Below are positions 9,992 to 20,072 of a stretch of 60,200 bases of DNA, one piece after another. The DNA lies in contig JAPMOS010000184.1 of the NCBI GenBank assembly GCA_027972325.1, positions 1 to 60,200 on the forward strand. Reading direction: 5' to 3'. The notes under the pieces were generated by a model that worked only from the letters and a program-made list of their open reading frames with translations, was not told the origin of the DNA and did no database searches. Numbering within the stretch: position 1 is the first letter of the stretch; every line of letters starts with the position of its first letter. This DNA is from Paratrimastix pyriformis. Lineage: Eukaryota > Preaxostyla > Paratrimastigidae. Made by a program: the position numbers and the translations under genes.

Positions 9992-11001
9992 GACATGGGA
10001 CCTCCTGCCTTGCCCCGCGACAACATGGGCTCCGCGACAACACGGCCATGCGAAGATGGTCGAAGCCAAACGTTCTGGCGAAGTGAGAGGTTCGAAGTGG
10101 GAGGTTTGCCCTCTGGCACAAAGAATGGCCACGGAATGAAGAGGGCGACGTGAAGATGCCAAGTGCAGACCCACAAGACAACTGGTCGATTGTTCAGAAG
10201 TGACTCGGAGCGTTCGCTATATTCTCCCTCCCGAGCGACCAGGTCAATCAACCCCAGATGGAAGACCGGCTTGAGAAGAACTTGAGCGCGAAATGAGTTG
10301 CGCGCGTGACCAGTAATCGTGCGAATTTCAGAGTCACACGTGGACTAAACGCTGATAGCGGAGGTCATCCACTGACGTGGGCCCAGAGCGAGTGCACGGG
10401 CGTCCCTCGCCGGATAACCGTTGACCCAGCATTCCATTCATCTCATTGTTCGATCCTGAAAAACCCATGAAGGATTTTGGCCTGAAATATTTGCCAACCA
10501 GGTGTTTCGACAGACTGAGTGGCTCCGCAGAGTCTGAGACATGGCCAGAAGAGACCACCAGCATTTCCGAGATCCTCTAAGCCGCCTGTCAAATGACACT
10601 GGTGATGAAATTCCTTCAAAGGAATTGAACAGACTGTATGAAAAAGTTTGTTGTTGTGCCAAACGAGCACCGTGGGGTCGAACGAACAGAGTATCGAACT
10701 GATTCGTCAGCCCTTTCAACCGCAAAGTCAAATCGACCAGTGAATAAATTCCTTCAAAGGAATTAAACAGACTGTACAACAGAGGTTGCTTGCGTGTCGA
10801 ACGAGCCCCGTGGGGCCGAATGAGCAGAGTATCAAACTGATTCGCTCAAAACGTGACGTGGTGGTCTGGTGGGTCTGTCAGTGAACGTATGTATCAAGGT
10901 TGCTTTGAAACTGAACCGACACCTCAAGCAGGCATCCTTCGTCCCGAAGCAATGAGTATTCCAGCGCATGTCACACGGTGACCAGGCACCAACGAACAGT
11001 G

Positions 11002-12837
11002 GGGACTGATTTCGAGATCCTGGTACTCGGGTCGGAAAAAAATAATGTGTGCGTAAAAGAACGGACCTTGCACGGTGTGTACGGGGTGGTGGGCCACTAA
11101 GGTGGGAGGGCCTCGGGCCCGGGTGGGTGGGGTGATGAAGATTGCGCATTCGAAAAAAAGTGTTCCGATCCAAATGTCAAGTGGACTAACAAGAAGCTGT
11201 GAGATGAACTCGTGGGTTGGTGTGGTGAGAGGGACTCCGGTGCCAAGTGGTGCCAATGAAATGAGGATAAACTAATGTCTGAAGTGACCGAAGTGAGTTG
11301 AGACCTGGGAATGCCTTGAATGTGAGTGTGAATAAAGGAGATGCGAATGAAATGACGATCTAGAGCAAGTGTGAGGTGGAAAGTGATAAGTGATTCCCAT
11401 CCCTAAAAAAGCGATAAAGCGGCGATCTATTCGAAAAGGGAGCAATGAAGTACATAAAAAAACACAACAGAAACAAAAGATTAGCCAGAAAAAGAAAGCG
11501 CCGCGACCAACAACGGCTGGAAAAATGACGCGTTTAAAAAAGGCAGAGATACTGAAGCGCAGGTTGAAGCCGCCCCGGTCATTTTTGAATCTTGTTGGGG
11601 TCCCACGACCCCTGTGCAGCGGGCTTTTCGGCCATGTTGCCGTTTTGAAAAATTCTTTGTTTGATTGCGCTTCGTTTTCAGTTCCCAAAATAGGGTACCT
11701 AGCCAAACTTTTTCCTCATTCTTTTATTTGGATGCCCGTGCAGCGGGCTTTTTCAAGGTTTGGATAGAACAGGGTGTTGGGCCGTTAGGTGCCCAAAGAT
11801 TGACGGACTCAAAACCGGGTACCTAGGGACGATTTAAGGAGCTGGGCCGCGATCGGCCATCGACGGTTCTGGTTTGTGGAAATCAGTCCCAGAGAGAACA
11901 TGCTGTGTATTTGCGAGGGCGCAGGCGACAAGTTCCCAGAAAGAAAGGTTACTCGCGCCTTCGCGCCATGCGTTACACTCCGGGGGGAGCCGGGCCAAAC
12001 GACCCGATGAAAGTTGGCTCCTCCCGGCCGGTGGCCCGCTCGGAGGCGGTGCCGCCCGGTGATGGGTGGTGGGAGGGTGTCGCCGGTGTGTGTTCATCTC
12101 CGGCGACGGCGGCGAGCTCGTGGCTGGGGTGGGCCAGGGTCCCCAGAATCGAGTGTCCCGTGAGTCGTCCCCAATGGGACGACGGGAACGAGCTGCCTGA
12201 TGGGGACGGCTTCCAGAGGGATGACGGGCCCGTAGGGGAACGGCGGCGGGGGCACAAGGGGCGCAGGTGGTTGCGGACGGTGACGTTCACGTGGAGCAGA
12301 ACGCTTCAGGGGCGGTGGTGGAGGAGTGGACTCACGATGACCGGAATGTTGCACCACCATTGGAGTCGGAGTCGGAGGAGCGATGGCATGATCTGATGCC
12401 GGTGGGTCAGGCACCTTTTTGGATGTAAGAGGCTGCACAGATGCTTTCTTGGGTTTCGGAGGCGGAAACCGGGATTCCGATTTTGAATTCCGCATGGACC
12501 GGTAATGGGGGTCGGATTTCAATTCCGGGTATCGATCGAGCACACGAATGGTGAAGGGAGTAAGCGTCGGGAAAAGGTATGAGGAAAGGTGCTCGCTGAA
12601 ATCCTTTGGCGCATGTTGGGCAATGAAATCGACCAGAGAGCAGATGTCGACACTGAGCTGTCTGACATCTCTCTCGTAGTGGTGGCGGACACGACGAGCG
12701 AGACCGCTTTCGTGCTTCTTTATGGCATTGGATAGCCACTGAAGAGAGCCAGAGGTTTCTGGAATAGAGCTCATTCTTTGAAGAAAGAGCGCACTCAAAT
12801 TTGATTTGAATGCGAATAGAACCCCAGGCGAAAGGTG
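11002..12837 (-). other. extra 1.84-kb segment in alpha copy A
   Basis: Copies C and D run directly from '...aacgaacagtg' into 'ccattccaaagg'. Copy A instead holds about 1.84 kb between these bases, with GTG at both edges and no clear terminal inverted repeat. It contains an A-rich part (about 11340-11560), two copies of gtgcagcgggcttttt (about 11615 and 11740) and the open frame 12094-12774. It could be host DNA captured by copy A, or an ancestral internal part missing from the shorter copies. Its place near the minus-strand start of the element would suit a Gag-like gene. Confidence 0.6.
12094..12774 (-). CDS. 226-aa open frame in the extra segment of alpha A, unknown
   Basis: It starts at MSSIPETSGSLQWLSNA. 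Residues 1-110 look like a folded helical protein (KKHESGLARRVRHHYERD, DICSLVDFIAQHAPKDF, LFPTLTPFTIRVLDRYPEL). The rest is proline-rich, with a basic end (RARRRRRR). The first half resembles no family I can name. Two explanations fit: a Gag-like protein of an ancestral alpha, since it lies just inside the minus-strand leader, or a captured host exon. It is intact as an open frame. The helical part makes chance unlikely; function is unknown. Confidence 0.45.
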   Translation of the reverse strand: MSSIPETSGSLQWLSNAIKKHESGLARRVRHHYERDVRQLSVDICSLVDFIAQHAPKDFSEHLSSYLFPTLTPFTIRVLDRYPELKSDPHYRSMRNSKSESRFPPPKPKKASVQPLTSKKVPDPPASDHAIAPPTPTPMVVQHSGHRESTPPPPPLKRSAPRERHRPQPPAPLVPPPPFPYGPVIPLEAVPIRQLVPVVPLGTTHGTLDSGDPGPPQPRARRRRRR

Positions 12838-13517
12838 CCATTCCAAAGGAAACTGGGGTGATACCCCAACCGAAAGTCTTTGCGGAGGATGGCGGCGCAA
12901 ATTGGCCCAAGCCCAACGAGCTCAGCCAGTTCAAAGTTGCACGCAGGACGGTCACGAAAACGGAATAAAGACTATCTTTCTTTGCTTTTCCGTTTTGGTT
13001 TTTTCTGATCTTTGTTTGGAAGTTTTTGTTTCCTTCCGTTTTTGGTTTGTAAAAAACAAAATATAAAGCGAGTGCTATTGTGACGCCACAGACCCGGAAA
13101 GGAGGACCCAGATTCTGAGATTCCAGGTGATTCTTCTCCAGTCCGTCCGGGAAAGTTGAAAGGCCGGCAAAAGGGCCTGTAACCCTCACAAAGTAAAACG
13201 CGGCGACCCACGAGGAGGTGGGAAGAGAGAGACGCGATGAGTTGATCAATGAGATCAGTCGTTCAAGGCTACAAGGCAGGGGTTGAAAAGTGACAAGGCG
13301 GCCTTGAAAAATCAATTGAAATAAGGCCAGCACTTTCAGAGCGCCAAAGGAGCGGCACGTTGGCCGACATCTCTTAGATCATTCCAAAAGTCAACCCAAC
13401 TCGACGAAACAAAATGCAAGGTCTTCAGAGCTCGAGTAACTCTTCGAAAATTCTTGAAAAAGCATAGAAACCCGAAAACCCGGGAATAAAATATGCGTTG
13501 CGATTTGCTTATTGCGC

Positions 13518-13695
13518 AAAAGGACAAGTCGACTGCCGGCACTGACATGACATGTCAAATTCTTTTTGATAAATTTTTGGATGTCAGTGCCGTTTTGCGT
13601 GCTTGCTGTGCAAGTGTTCACTCTTTCTTGGTTTGGGTTTGTTTGGGGCTATCCCACGAAGGCTGTCCCTCGTTCTCCGAACTCGTGAAGGAGAA
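13518..13695. repeat. right terminal repeat of alpha copy A
   Basis: It is the inverted match of 4765-4895, including the 11-bp-arm hairpin, followed by an end-specific extension gctatcccacgaaggctg...gaaggagaa. Bases 13696-13710 beyond it are the displaced tip of gamma. Confidence 0.8.
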
Positions 13696-13710
13696 TCGAT
13701 GATTCCTCGC

Positions 13711-14585
13711 GGGGGCGTCGTCCGAGCCCTTCGCCTCCGCAGCCTCCTTGGCCTCATGAGGCGGCCCAGGCTTCCGGCGGGCCGGTGGCGGTGGGGCCGG
13801 GGCCGCGGCCTTCGCCTCCTTGGCGGCCTCCTTCTTGGACTTGGCGGCCACCGGGGCCGCCTTCTTGCCTTCTTCGGGGGCCTCGCGATCCTTCTTGGGC
13901 TTGGCGGCCACCGGGGCCGCCTTCTTGGGCTTGGGCGGGCTCGGCACATCATCGTCGTCCAGGATTCTGAAATCCAAAAAAGAATCAGCTGGGAAAGGCC
14001 AGAACCCGCTCCGACAGACGGCCGAGCGGCTCCAGTTCCCTTGTCCTTGTGCTCGACGGCGCCAGAGGCGGGCGTCGTCGGACGGGCCGGGGTCGGGGCG
14101 GTCGGGGCGGTCGGGGCCTTCGGGGCGGTAGGGGTGGGCAGGGGGCGCTCCTGGTGCGGTGTGCGTGGCGGCGGGGGCGGGAGACCGAACAAAGAACGAA
14201 TTTAGCACCGAGCCGGAGGTGCGATGCAAACACGGACGAGGGCTCCTCGCGTTCGGGCTCGTCCTCCTCCCCACCGATGTCGAGGAGGAGGTCTTTGGCG
14301 GCGGAATCAGGTGAGGACGGCCGGAAAAGGCCGTCAAAAGTCTGTTGAATCAGCTCCAGATGGTAGGGCGTCACGAGCCCCGCGCCCAACGGCTGGGTGA
14401 GGGAGTAGAGGCGTCGACGGAAGCTATGACAACAAGTTTCGGAAAAACGAGGGAGCGAGTAAAAACAAACCAATTGATCGCCTGGTAACCCTCGGCCCAT
14501 TTCGGGGGGTCCTGGCCGATCGCACCCTCGCAATACTCAATGGCTTCTTGGGGGTGTGGAACTGGTTCCAATCGATCGAGTTCAT
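13711..14585 (-). CDS. host gene fragment with HEAT/TOG-like segment, interrupted by mobile elements
   Basis: Four exons can be read on the minus strand: 14471-14585, 14234-14423, 14020-14150 and 13711-13966. The introns of 47, 83 and 53 nt start GT and end AG, and all keep frame. The first two exons encode a helical stretch (PHPQEAIEYCEGAI, PPKWAEGYQAIN, then RRRLYSLTQPLGAG and LELIQQTFDGLF) that resembles one HEAT repeat pair of TOG domains, which bind tubulin; this is a weak resemblance. An acidic patch follows, then an alanine/lysine/proline-rich linker with repeated PKKAAPVAAK-type units. An acceptor at 14586-14587 shows that further upstream exons existed, now separated by the zeta repeat at 14653. 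The 3' side is cut by gamma and alpha A at 13711, so the gene is probably dead. Confidence 0.6.
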
Positions 14586-14652
14586 CTGAAAACGGCAAAA
14601 GGCGCGTTAACAAAGGTTAGAACCCGGGGTAAGGTCCACCTCGCGAGTTGAA

Positions 14653-14754
14653 TGAGAACACCACCACCTCGAAAAATTCGATGTCAGAACACCACCTCGA
14701 AAAATTCGATTTCTATTGAAAATCTATACCGCCGGTATGGATTTTAGTACCCCC
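14653..14754 (-). repeat. zeta repeat, partial unit
   Basis: It matches the end of the about 140-bp zeta unit (ccacctcgaaaaattcgat, palindrome around ataccgccggtat, then tagtacccccgac). A short duplicated start is visible at 14653-14676. It lies directly upstream of the surviving host exons. Confidence 0.7.
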
Positions 14755-14790
14755 GACAAATAGTCCTGGGCGCAAAGGCCTTTTTGCGCA

Positions 14791-16424
14791 TTTTACCCGA
14801 GCGTAGCCACCCCCCTCCACCCTCCTCCCTCTCCTCCCTCCCCCCTCCTCCCCTCCCCCCCCCTCGCTCCCTCGCTCCCCTCGCTCCCTCCCCCACCCAT
14901 CCCCGCCCCCCTCCCCACCCATCCCGCCCCCCCACCCATCCCCGCCCCCCTCCCCACCCCCACCCATCCCCCCCCACCCCCCACCCCCCACCCATCCCCC
15001 ACCATCCCCCCCACCCCCCCCCACCCCCCCGCCCCTGGCCAATCGGTCAAAAGCAGAGGTCTCAAAACAGAGGTCTTCGAGAAAAACAACCCAACTGAAA
15101 GTCACAGCATGCTCTCGCAGGAGACGGTGGATTGAGCTGGGGCCAAATGATATTGTCGGATCCGTGATCTACGTGCCCGTGGTCGTTTCGACGGTAGGGC
15201 ATGAGTGGTCGGCAGACAGGACGAGCGATGACCTCAACCGGGCAAGGTTGGGAGCCGGGCATCGATCGATTGTTTTTCATCTGGACTCATTCAGCGTGCT
15301 TTTGGTGCCCAAAACAAGCACAGACCAAAACAAAAGAACTTTGGAACAAAGCGAGAATCGAGACACGCAGCATTCTGGGGTGGTGAAGAATGCCAATGCA
15401 CGGAAGTGACCTGACCACTCTTATCGTCGATTTATAAAAGAATCACAAAGTGATGTGAAAAAACATCTGGGATCGAATGGTCAACAATGAAGGACCCAGC
15501 ATTTCGAAAACGGTCGAATGCAATGAGGCGAACGAAACCGCCTGACGTCGGATCGAATGAAAATCATAAAAATGAAAAGAGGATTGCAATAAAGCCAAGT
15601 GTGAAAGAGAGCTTCACATCAGGGAGGCCGGAAACGAGAACGCCGGCAAAGGAGAGCGAGTGGGACTTGCGAAGGGGTTCGGTCGGCTATCGCATCTTGA
15701 CAGGTCAGAGCGGTGAGTTCGCAACGCAGCCCGGAATCGCACCAAAATGCATGGGATCACGAGCCTAAATGAGGAGAAGCTAACCGAATGATGCCCAATG
15801 ACGCTGGTCTCGGCCCGTTCAAAGATCATCTTCCGAGCATTTCAGGGAAGTACTTGTGTCGGCACGCCTGGAAAGTGGCTCAGTCCATTTGGGTGTGCGT
15901 CAGGTCTGTGCCACGCACATTGCTTCCGCTGGGCAAATCGAAGTCTCCGCAATGCACATGTCGGAATGAGGTCCCGGCTCCCCGGGAGGGGTTTGCCGGA
16001 GAGAGTCCCCGACCCCACCAGTCCACCGGCCCCACCACGGTGCGTGAGGCGCACGAAAAACCGCACGCGGGACCCACCGGGTTGGCCCGAGCCGCCCCCG
16101 TGAACCTTTGGCACGACGTGTGGCTCCAACCCCGGGGAGGCAGACCCCCAAAATGTCGAGCGCACTCGGCCTTGGGGCCCCGCCGGGACTGATGGGGTTG
16201 GCTTGGGAGCATTCGGATTTTCAGTTTTTTTCACTGTGCACTCGGATCTCCCCCACCAGGGCCGATCTCGAAAATCGCCCCCAAGCGTTTCTGAAGAAGA
16301 CCCCCAGGACCCCGCCCGAACAAGTGCTGTGAGTTTCCCGGTCGATTTGCTGCCGTGAGTTTGGCCGGCAGATTTCCCAGTTACGCTCCCTATATAGACC
16401 CGGGGCTACGCTCCGGGTAAACAT
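14791..16424. mobile_element. possible small element with terminal inverted repeats
   Basis: Left edge TTTACCCGAGCGTAGCC (about 14791) and right edge GGCTACGCTCCGGGTAA (about 16408-16424) are inverted repeats with one base difference. They bracket 1.63 kb lying between two zeta arrays. No transposase was recognised. The interior holds a C-rich tract (14806-15037), an A/G-rich part (15280-15790) and a G/C-rich part (15960-16190) with no convincing gene. It might be a non-autonomous DNA transposon, or the interior of a larger zeta-bounded repeat. Confidence 0.35.
14806..15037. repeat. C-rich low-complexity tract
   Basis: About 230 bases are nearly all C with scattered T and A, built from ccccaccc- and ccctcc-type runs. 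The minus strand is therefore a run of G blocks able to form G-quadruplexes. Open frames across it are compositional artefacts. Confidence 0.85.
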
Positions 16425-16697
16425 CGCGATACGGGTTCTGATGATGTAAATCGATGAGTTTCATCGAAAAAACACTTGGGATGATGTCAGAACACCACCT
16501 CGAAAAATTCGATTTCTATTGAAAATCCATACCGCCGGTATGGATTTTAGTACCCCCGACAAACATCGCGATACGGGTTCTGATGATGTAAATCGATGAG
16601 TTTCATCGCACTTGGGATGATGTCAGAACACCACCTCGAAAAATTCGATTTCTATTGAAAATCCATACCGCCGGTATGGATTTTAGTACCCCCGACA
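16425..16697 (-). repeat. zeta tandem array, two units
   Basis: Two head-to-tail units of about 137-139 bp, each running from atcgcgatacgggttctg through gatgagtttcatcg, ccacctcgaaaaattcg and the palindromic ccataccgccggtatgg to tagtacccccgac. The second unit lacks a short A-run. The array is in inverted orientation to that at 48584-49053, and both are bordered by the same 'gatggtttagtggctct' sequence (or its complement). Confidence 0.8.
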
Positions 16698-16710
16698 AAC
16701 ATTTGATGGT

Positions 16711-17537
16711 TTAGTGGCTCTCCTCCAGCTCGCTGGCCTCGATGATGCAGGCCTCGGGCATCTTCGTCCCGTCCTCCAGCCGGCACAGTGGGCGCCACTC
16801 GCTCCGGCGGAGGTCGCTAAGGGTCCTCGTCGTTTCCTTGAGGGCATCCAGAGCCAGGATGCCAAGGTTTCGAGCGGCCTCGAATGAGAGCTCAGACGGC
16901 GATGATGCCGTCGAAAGGTTGGCGAGTGCCACCAGAGTCTGTAGAGGGCGCATAGCGGAGAACACCCCTGCTGTAGCCCGAGCCAGCGCACTGTCCCGTT
17001 GAGTCGCCGCCTTCCGCAGGTCTGGATCAATGAGGCGTAAGGCACTCACTGGTGGTGCAACTGCAGGATCGGCCTTGCCCTGGTCTCGAAAGTTGGGAAA
17101 CGCGCGGCCGACGTGAACAACGCGAGCGAATTCCTCTTGTGTCGGTGCTTCGTGTTGAAGACGATTGAATTGCAGCCCCAGCATCTGCAAAGTCTGTGCT
17201 TCTCTTTCTGGTAAGGTTGGAGGAGTCACCACCTTTTTTGTAGGGGCCTCCTTCGCAAAGATGTCCGGTAACTTGGCCGTTGGTTTGAAATAGATCTGTT
17301 GGAGAGTATCGAAGTAGTATTGTCCGACTTCCTCTTGATCTTGATCGCTTTCATCTTCTTTTTCTTCAGGATTTGTTGCACCCAACAGAGAGCTGTCACC
17401 CTCCGCTCCAGTGTCGCCTTCAGGGTCAGGAGGTTGGGTTTGGGGGCCAGGGTTGGCCGGATGTTCAGGGTCAAGGGCGGGCCCCTGTTGCTGCTGGGTC
17501 TGTTGTTGTGGTGTTGCTTGTTGATCTGCTTGATCCA
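16711..17537 (-). CDS. Gag-like protein of gamma (fossil, cut at its end)
   Basis: From MDQADQQATPQQQ the protein has a glutamine-, proline- and acid-rich N-terminus (about residues 1-75). A mainly helical region follows (TLQMLGLQFNRLQHEAP, FARVVHVGRAFPNF, then ALRLIDPDLRKAATQRD and ATAGVFSAMRPLQTLVAL). Beta's Gag-like gene shows the same layout: a Q-rich start and a helical core with an aspartate- and arginine-containing segment. A codon upstream in the same frame (17607) lies within the terminal repeat, so the start at 17537 is preferred. Its last codons overlap sequence that also borders the other zeta array, so the true C-terminus is probably missing. Confidence 0.5.
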
Positions 17538-17743
17538 TTCTTTGCCCAATAGGGATGCGTCTTGAAGCGTGCGAAACGCAAAGGGCGGGTTCCACTATTC
17601 GTGTCATCTGACATGGAATTTCTTTCTATTTGTGGTCAGTGCCGCTTTTTGCGTTGCCTGACGTGATGTCTATTTTCCTGGGGGTTTGGGAAGATGAAGG
17701 TCGTCGAGATTGATTACTCGTTCGCCGAGGCTCCGAGGCTGAA
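16711..17743 (-). mobile_element. DIRS-like gamma, left end with Gag-like gene (fossil)
   Basis: Reading on the minus strand, the left terminal repeat begins at 17743 (ttcagcctcggagcc) and continues to about 17585, then a Gag-like frame runs to 16711. The terminal repeat matches both the gamma ICR (3668-3743) and the right repeat at 4616-4740, so this is the same family as the recombinase fragment at 2700. It abuts delta sequence at 17744 and is cut on its far side by a zeta array. Only the left part remains; the visible gene shows no clear break apart from the cut end. Confidence 0.7.
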
Positions 17744-19860
17744 TGCGTGGTGCGGCGCAGACGGATGGCCTTGCGCAGGCGTCCGTAGAGGTGATCTCGC
17801 GCCGGGGAAGGCACCCCAAGCGCGTCGTGAATCAGATTGACCACGGTGGCGATGAGCGACAGGGTTGACCGGGGCCGGCAGCTGGCCCGGGTGGCCTCGT
17901 CGGTGTAGTCGGCCAGCGCGCTCACGGGCATGGGCACCAGCGGGATGCCCCGGCGGGCGCAGAATCGCGCCAGGGCACGCAGCCGGTTGGTGAGGCTCTT
18001 CTCGGTGGTGGGCTTTACAGCAGCCGAGACAAGTAGCTGGCGACCTTGGGCGCTCCAATGGGCCGCTCCGGCCGCCCAGAAATCCTGAAGGCGCAGACGC
18101 GCCAGCTGAGGTTCTTCGTCGGCTCCGAGTGGCCGGAAGCAGCCGGGCGGAAGGCCCGCGGGTCCTGCGGCAGGAGCACGGGCCAGTCCACCGTCAGGGC
18201 CAGCAGCAGGGGCCACCAGGGCTGGCTCGGCCAGACCGGGGCCAGCAGGGTGCACTCCACGCCGGGCCCGGAGTGCTGCAGGTGGCGCAGGACGCGGTGG
18301 ATCTGCGAAAAGGGCGGGTTGACCCAGCTGTTCTCGCCGGGCTCCCACCGGGCCGAAAAAGTGTCGACGCGCAGGGACTGCACATCGCGGTGGCGGCTCT
18401 CGTAGCGGGGCACCTGGCGCGTCGCGAAGGTGGCCATGCGGTCGATCGAGTGCGGGCCCCAGAGCCGGTCCAGCGAACGGAACAGCGCCGGGTGGAGCAT
18501 CCAGTCGCTGCGGTCGAAGTCCCGCGAGAGCTGGTCCGCCGTGGTATTCGTCACGCCCGCCATGCTCGGCCTGCAGGGTGATCCCGTGGCGCGCTGCAAG
18601 GGCGTGGATGGCCCGGGCGATCCCGTCCAGGGCCTGGTTGAGGCGGCCGAACCCGTTGAGGTGGGCCACCGTCGTCGCGTTGTCGACCTGGAAGAGCACC
18701 GTGCGGCCCCGCCAGGCCGGCGTCGCGGCCCTGAGCACGGCCATGCTCTCGCGCTGGTTGATGGGCGTCTCGCGCATGACGCCCGTCCAGGGGCCCTGGG
18801 CCGTCTCGTTGCGCTCCAGCCAGCCGATGTCCGAGGCGTCCGTGGCGCAGGTCAGATCGGCCGGCGCCGGGAGCGGACAGGCCCCGTTCCAGCCCTCGAG
18901 GCCCTCCAGCCACCAGCGGAGGTCCCCCCGGGCCGGCTCGTCCAGCATCACGCAGCAGTGCCAGTTGGGGGCTGCTGCGACCACGCGGTAGACGTTGCGC
19001 AGGAGAAACTTGGCGGGCGCCACGGCCCGCGAGACGGACAGGCAGAGGCCCGCCACGTGGGCCACCCGGCGCACGTGGGGCCGCGAGCAGCGCAGCAGCC
19101 GGGCGATCTCGTGCCGGATGGTGCGCCGCTTCTCGGCGGGCACGCAGTAGCGCACCTGGGGAGCGGTCTCGACCTCGTACCCCAGGAACTGCTGCCGCGG
19201 GGCGGGCGGATGGCACTTCTCCAGCTTGAGGTTCATGCCCGCCTGCTCCATCACGGCCACGAAGCGCGCCCACTCGCGATCGGCCTCGGCCGGCCGACTG
19301 GCCACGATGAAGTCGTCGATGTAGGAGAGCATCCGCAGGCCGCACGAGGGGCCCCGGAGGTACTCGCAGAGGGGCCTGAGAAACTTGGTAAAGGCCCAGG
19401 GCGCACAGGAGAGGCCGAACGGGAGAACCGTGTAGACGTAGTAGCGGCCCCGCCAGGCGAAGCCCAGAAACTGCTGGTCGTCGGGGTGAATGCGCAGGTG
19501 ATGGTAGCCCTCGGAGAGGTCCGCCGTCGAGATGTAGTCCCCGTCGCGCAGCAGGGGCGCCAGCGTGGTCAGGTCCTCCAGCTTGAAGGCCGGCGCCTGG
19601 ACGAAGGAGTTGACGAAGCGCATGTCGATGCACAGCCTCAACTTGCCGTTCTTCTTGGGCGCGCACGTCAGCGGGGAGATGTTGTGCGGCGGCGCCTGGA
19701 CGGGTCGGATCGCGCCCGTCTCGAGGAGGCGAGCCACCTCCTGGTCGACGAAGGAGGCGTGCTCGGGGTGCACGTAGTTGGGCAAATGGGAGCGGCACGG
19801 CTTGCAGAGGAGCGGGATGCGGAAGCCGTGCAGGAGCCAGTTGTGCACGGGGCGGGGCAA
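17744..19860 (-). CDS. reverse transcriptase-RNase H of delta (fossil)
   Basis: RT motifs are visible in order: a proline-rich approach (ETGAIRPVQAPPHNISPL), PKKNGKLRLCIDMRFVN, DYISTADLSEGYHHLRI, the palm VLPFGLSCAPWAFTKF, the catalytic box SYIDDFIVAS, and LNLKLEKCHPP-type sequence with FLGYEV. RNase H follows, with CATDASDIGW, RESMAVL and VDNATTVAHLN supplying the acidic residues. This domain order and the LPFGLSCAP palm are typical of DIRS-group RTs rather than LINEs. The frame continues past 17744 into the adjoining gamma repeat only by chance. Confidence 0.8.
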
Positions 19861-20072
19861 GTGGAAATGCGCCTCCCAGAAGGCCCGGAAGGGCGGGAGG
19901 GAGGGGCGCCCGGTGCTGAAGCGAGGGGGTGATGGTGATGGTGGTGGTGGTGCGGCCGGCCCGAGAGCGGGGGGATGGTCGCACCGTAGCGGCGGCAGCG
20001 GGGAGGACAGCGGTGATGGTGGTGGTGAAGGCGGACCCCGTTGCTGCCGCGGCGCGCGGGCTCTGCGCGCCG

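Larger units (their letters stand above)
4741..13695 (-). mobile_element. non-coding DIRS-like element alpha, copy A (fossil, structurally whole)
   Basis: The copy is about 9 kb from TGGTGGGATAGCC to GTGAAGGAGAA, with inverted terminal repeats (4741-4895 and 13518-13695) and an ICR at 6388-6517. The ICR lies near the left edge, so by DIRS convention the element reads on the minus strand. No recombinase, RT or RNase H could be found in any frame. The many short open frames recur only because the DNA is copied between alpha copies. It sits in gamma's last 15 bases with no target duplication (flanks gagtc and tcgatg rejoin to the sequence predicted by gamma's ICR). Copies C and D are nearly identical, so it is young. 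It also carries an extra 1.84-kb segment at 11002-12837. Confidence 0.8.

Noticed and set aside
6517-10900. Many overlapping open frames of 60-250 codons on both strands within alpha copies, repeated in C, D and B
   Set aside because: They recur because the DNA is repeated. Frames are not preserved in diverged copy B, lack any known domain and overlap on both strands; they are treated as non-coding.
4741-13695. Helitron, because of absent target duplication and a terminal hairpin
   Set aside because: Insertions are not between A and T, the ends are long inverted repeats, and the ICR has no place in Helitrons.
14784-15105. Proline- or glycine-rich open frames over the C-rich tract
   Set aside because: Both strands are open purely through composition.
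17744-19860. LTR (Ty3-like) retrotransposon pol
   Set aside because: No integrase or long terminal direct repeats. The RT-RNase H type and adjacent tyrosine recombinase in copy b point to DIRS.
18430-19932. Long plus-strand open frame of 500 codons opposite the delta RT
   Set aside because: It mirrors the RT gene on the other strand in G/C-rich DNA and carries no domain.
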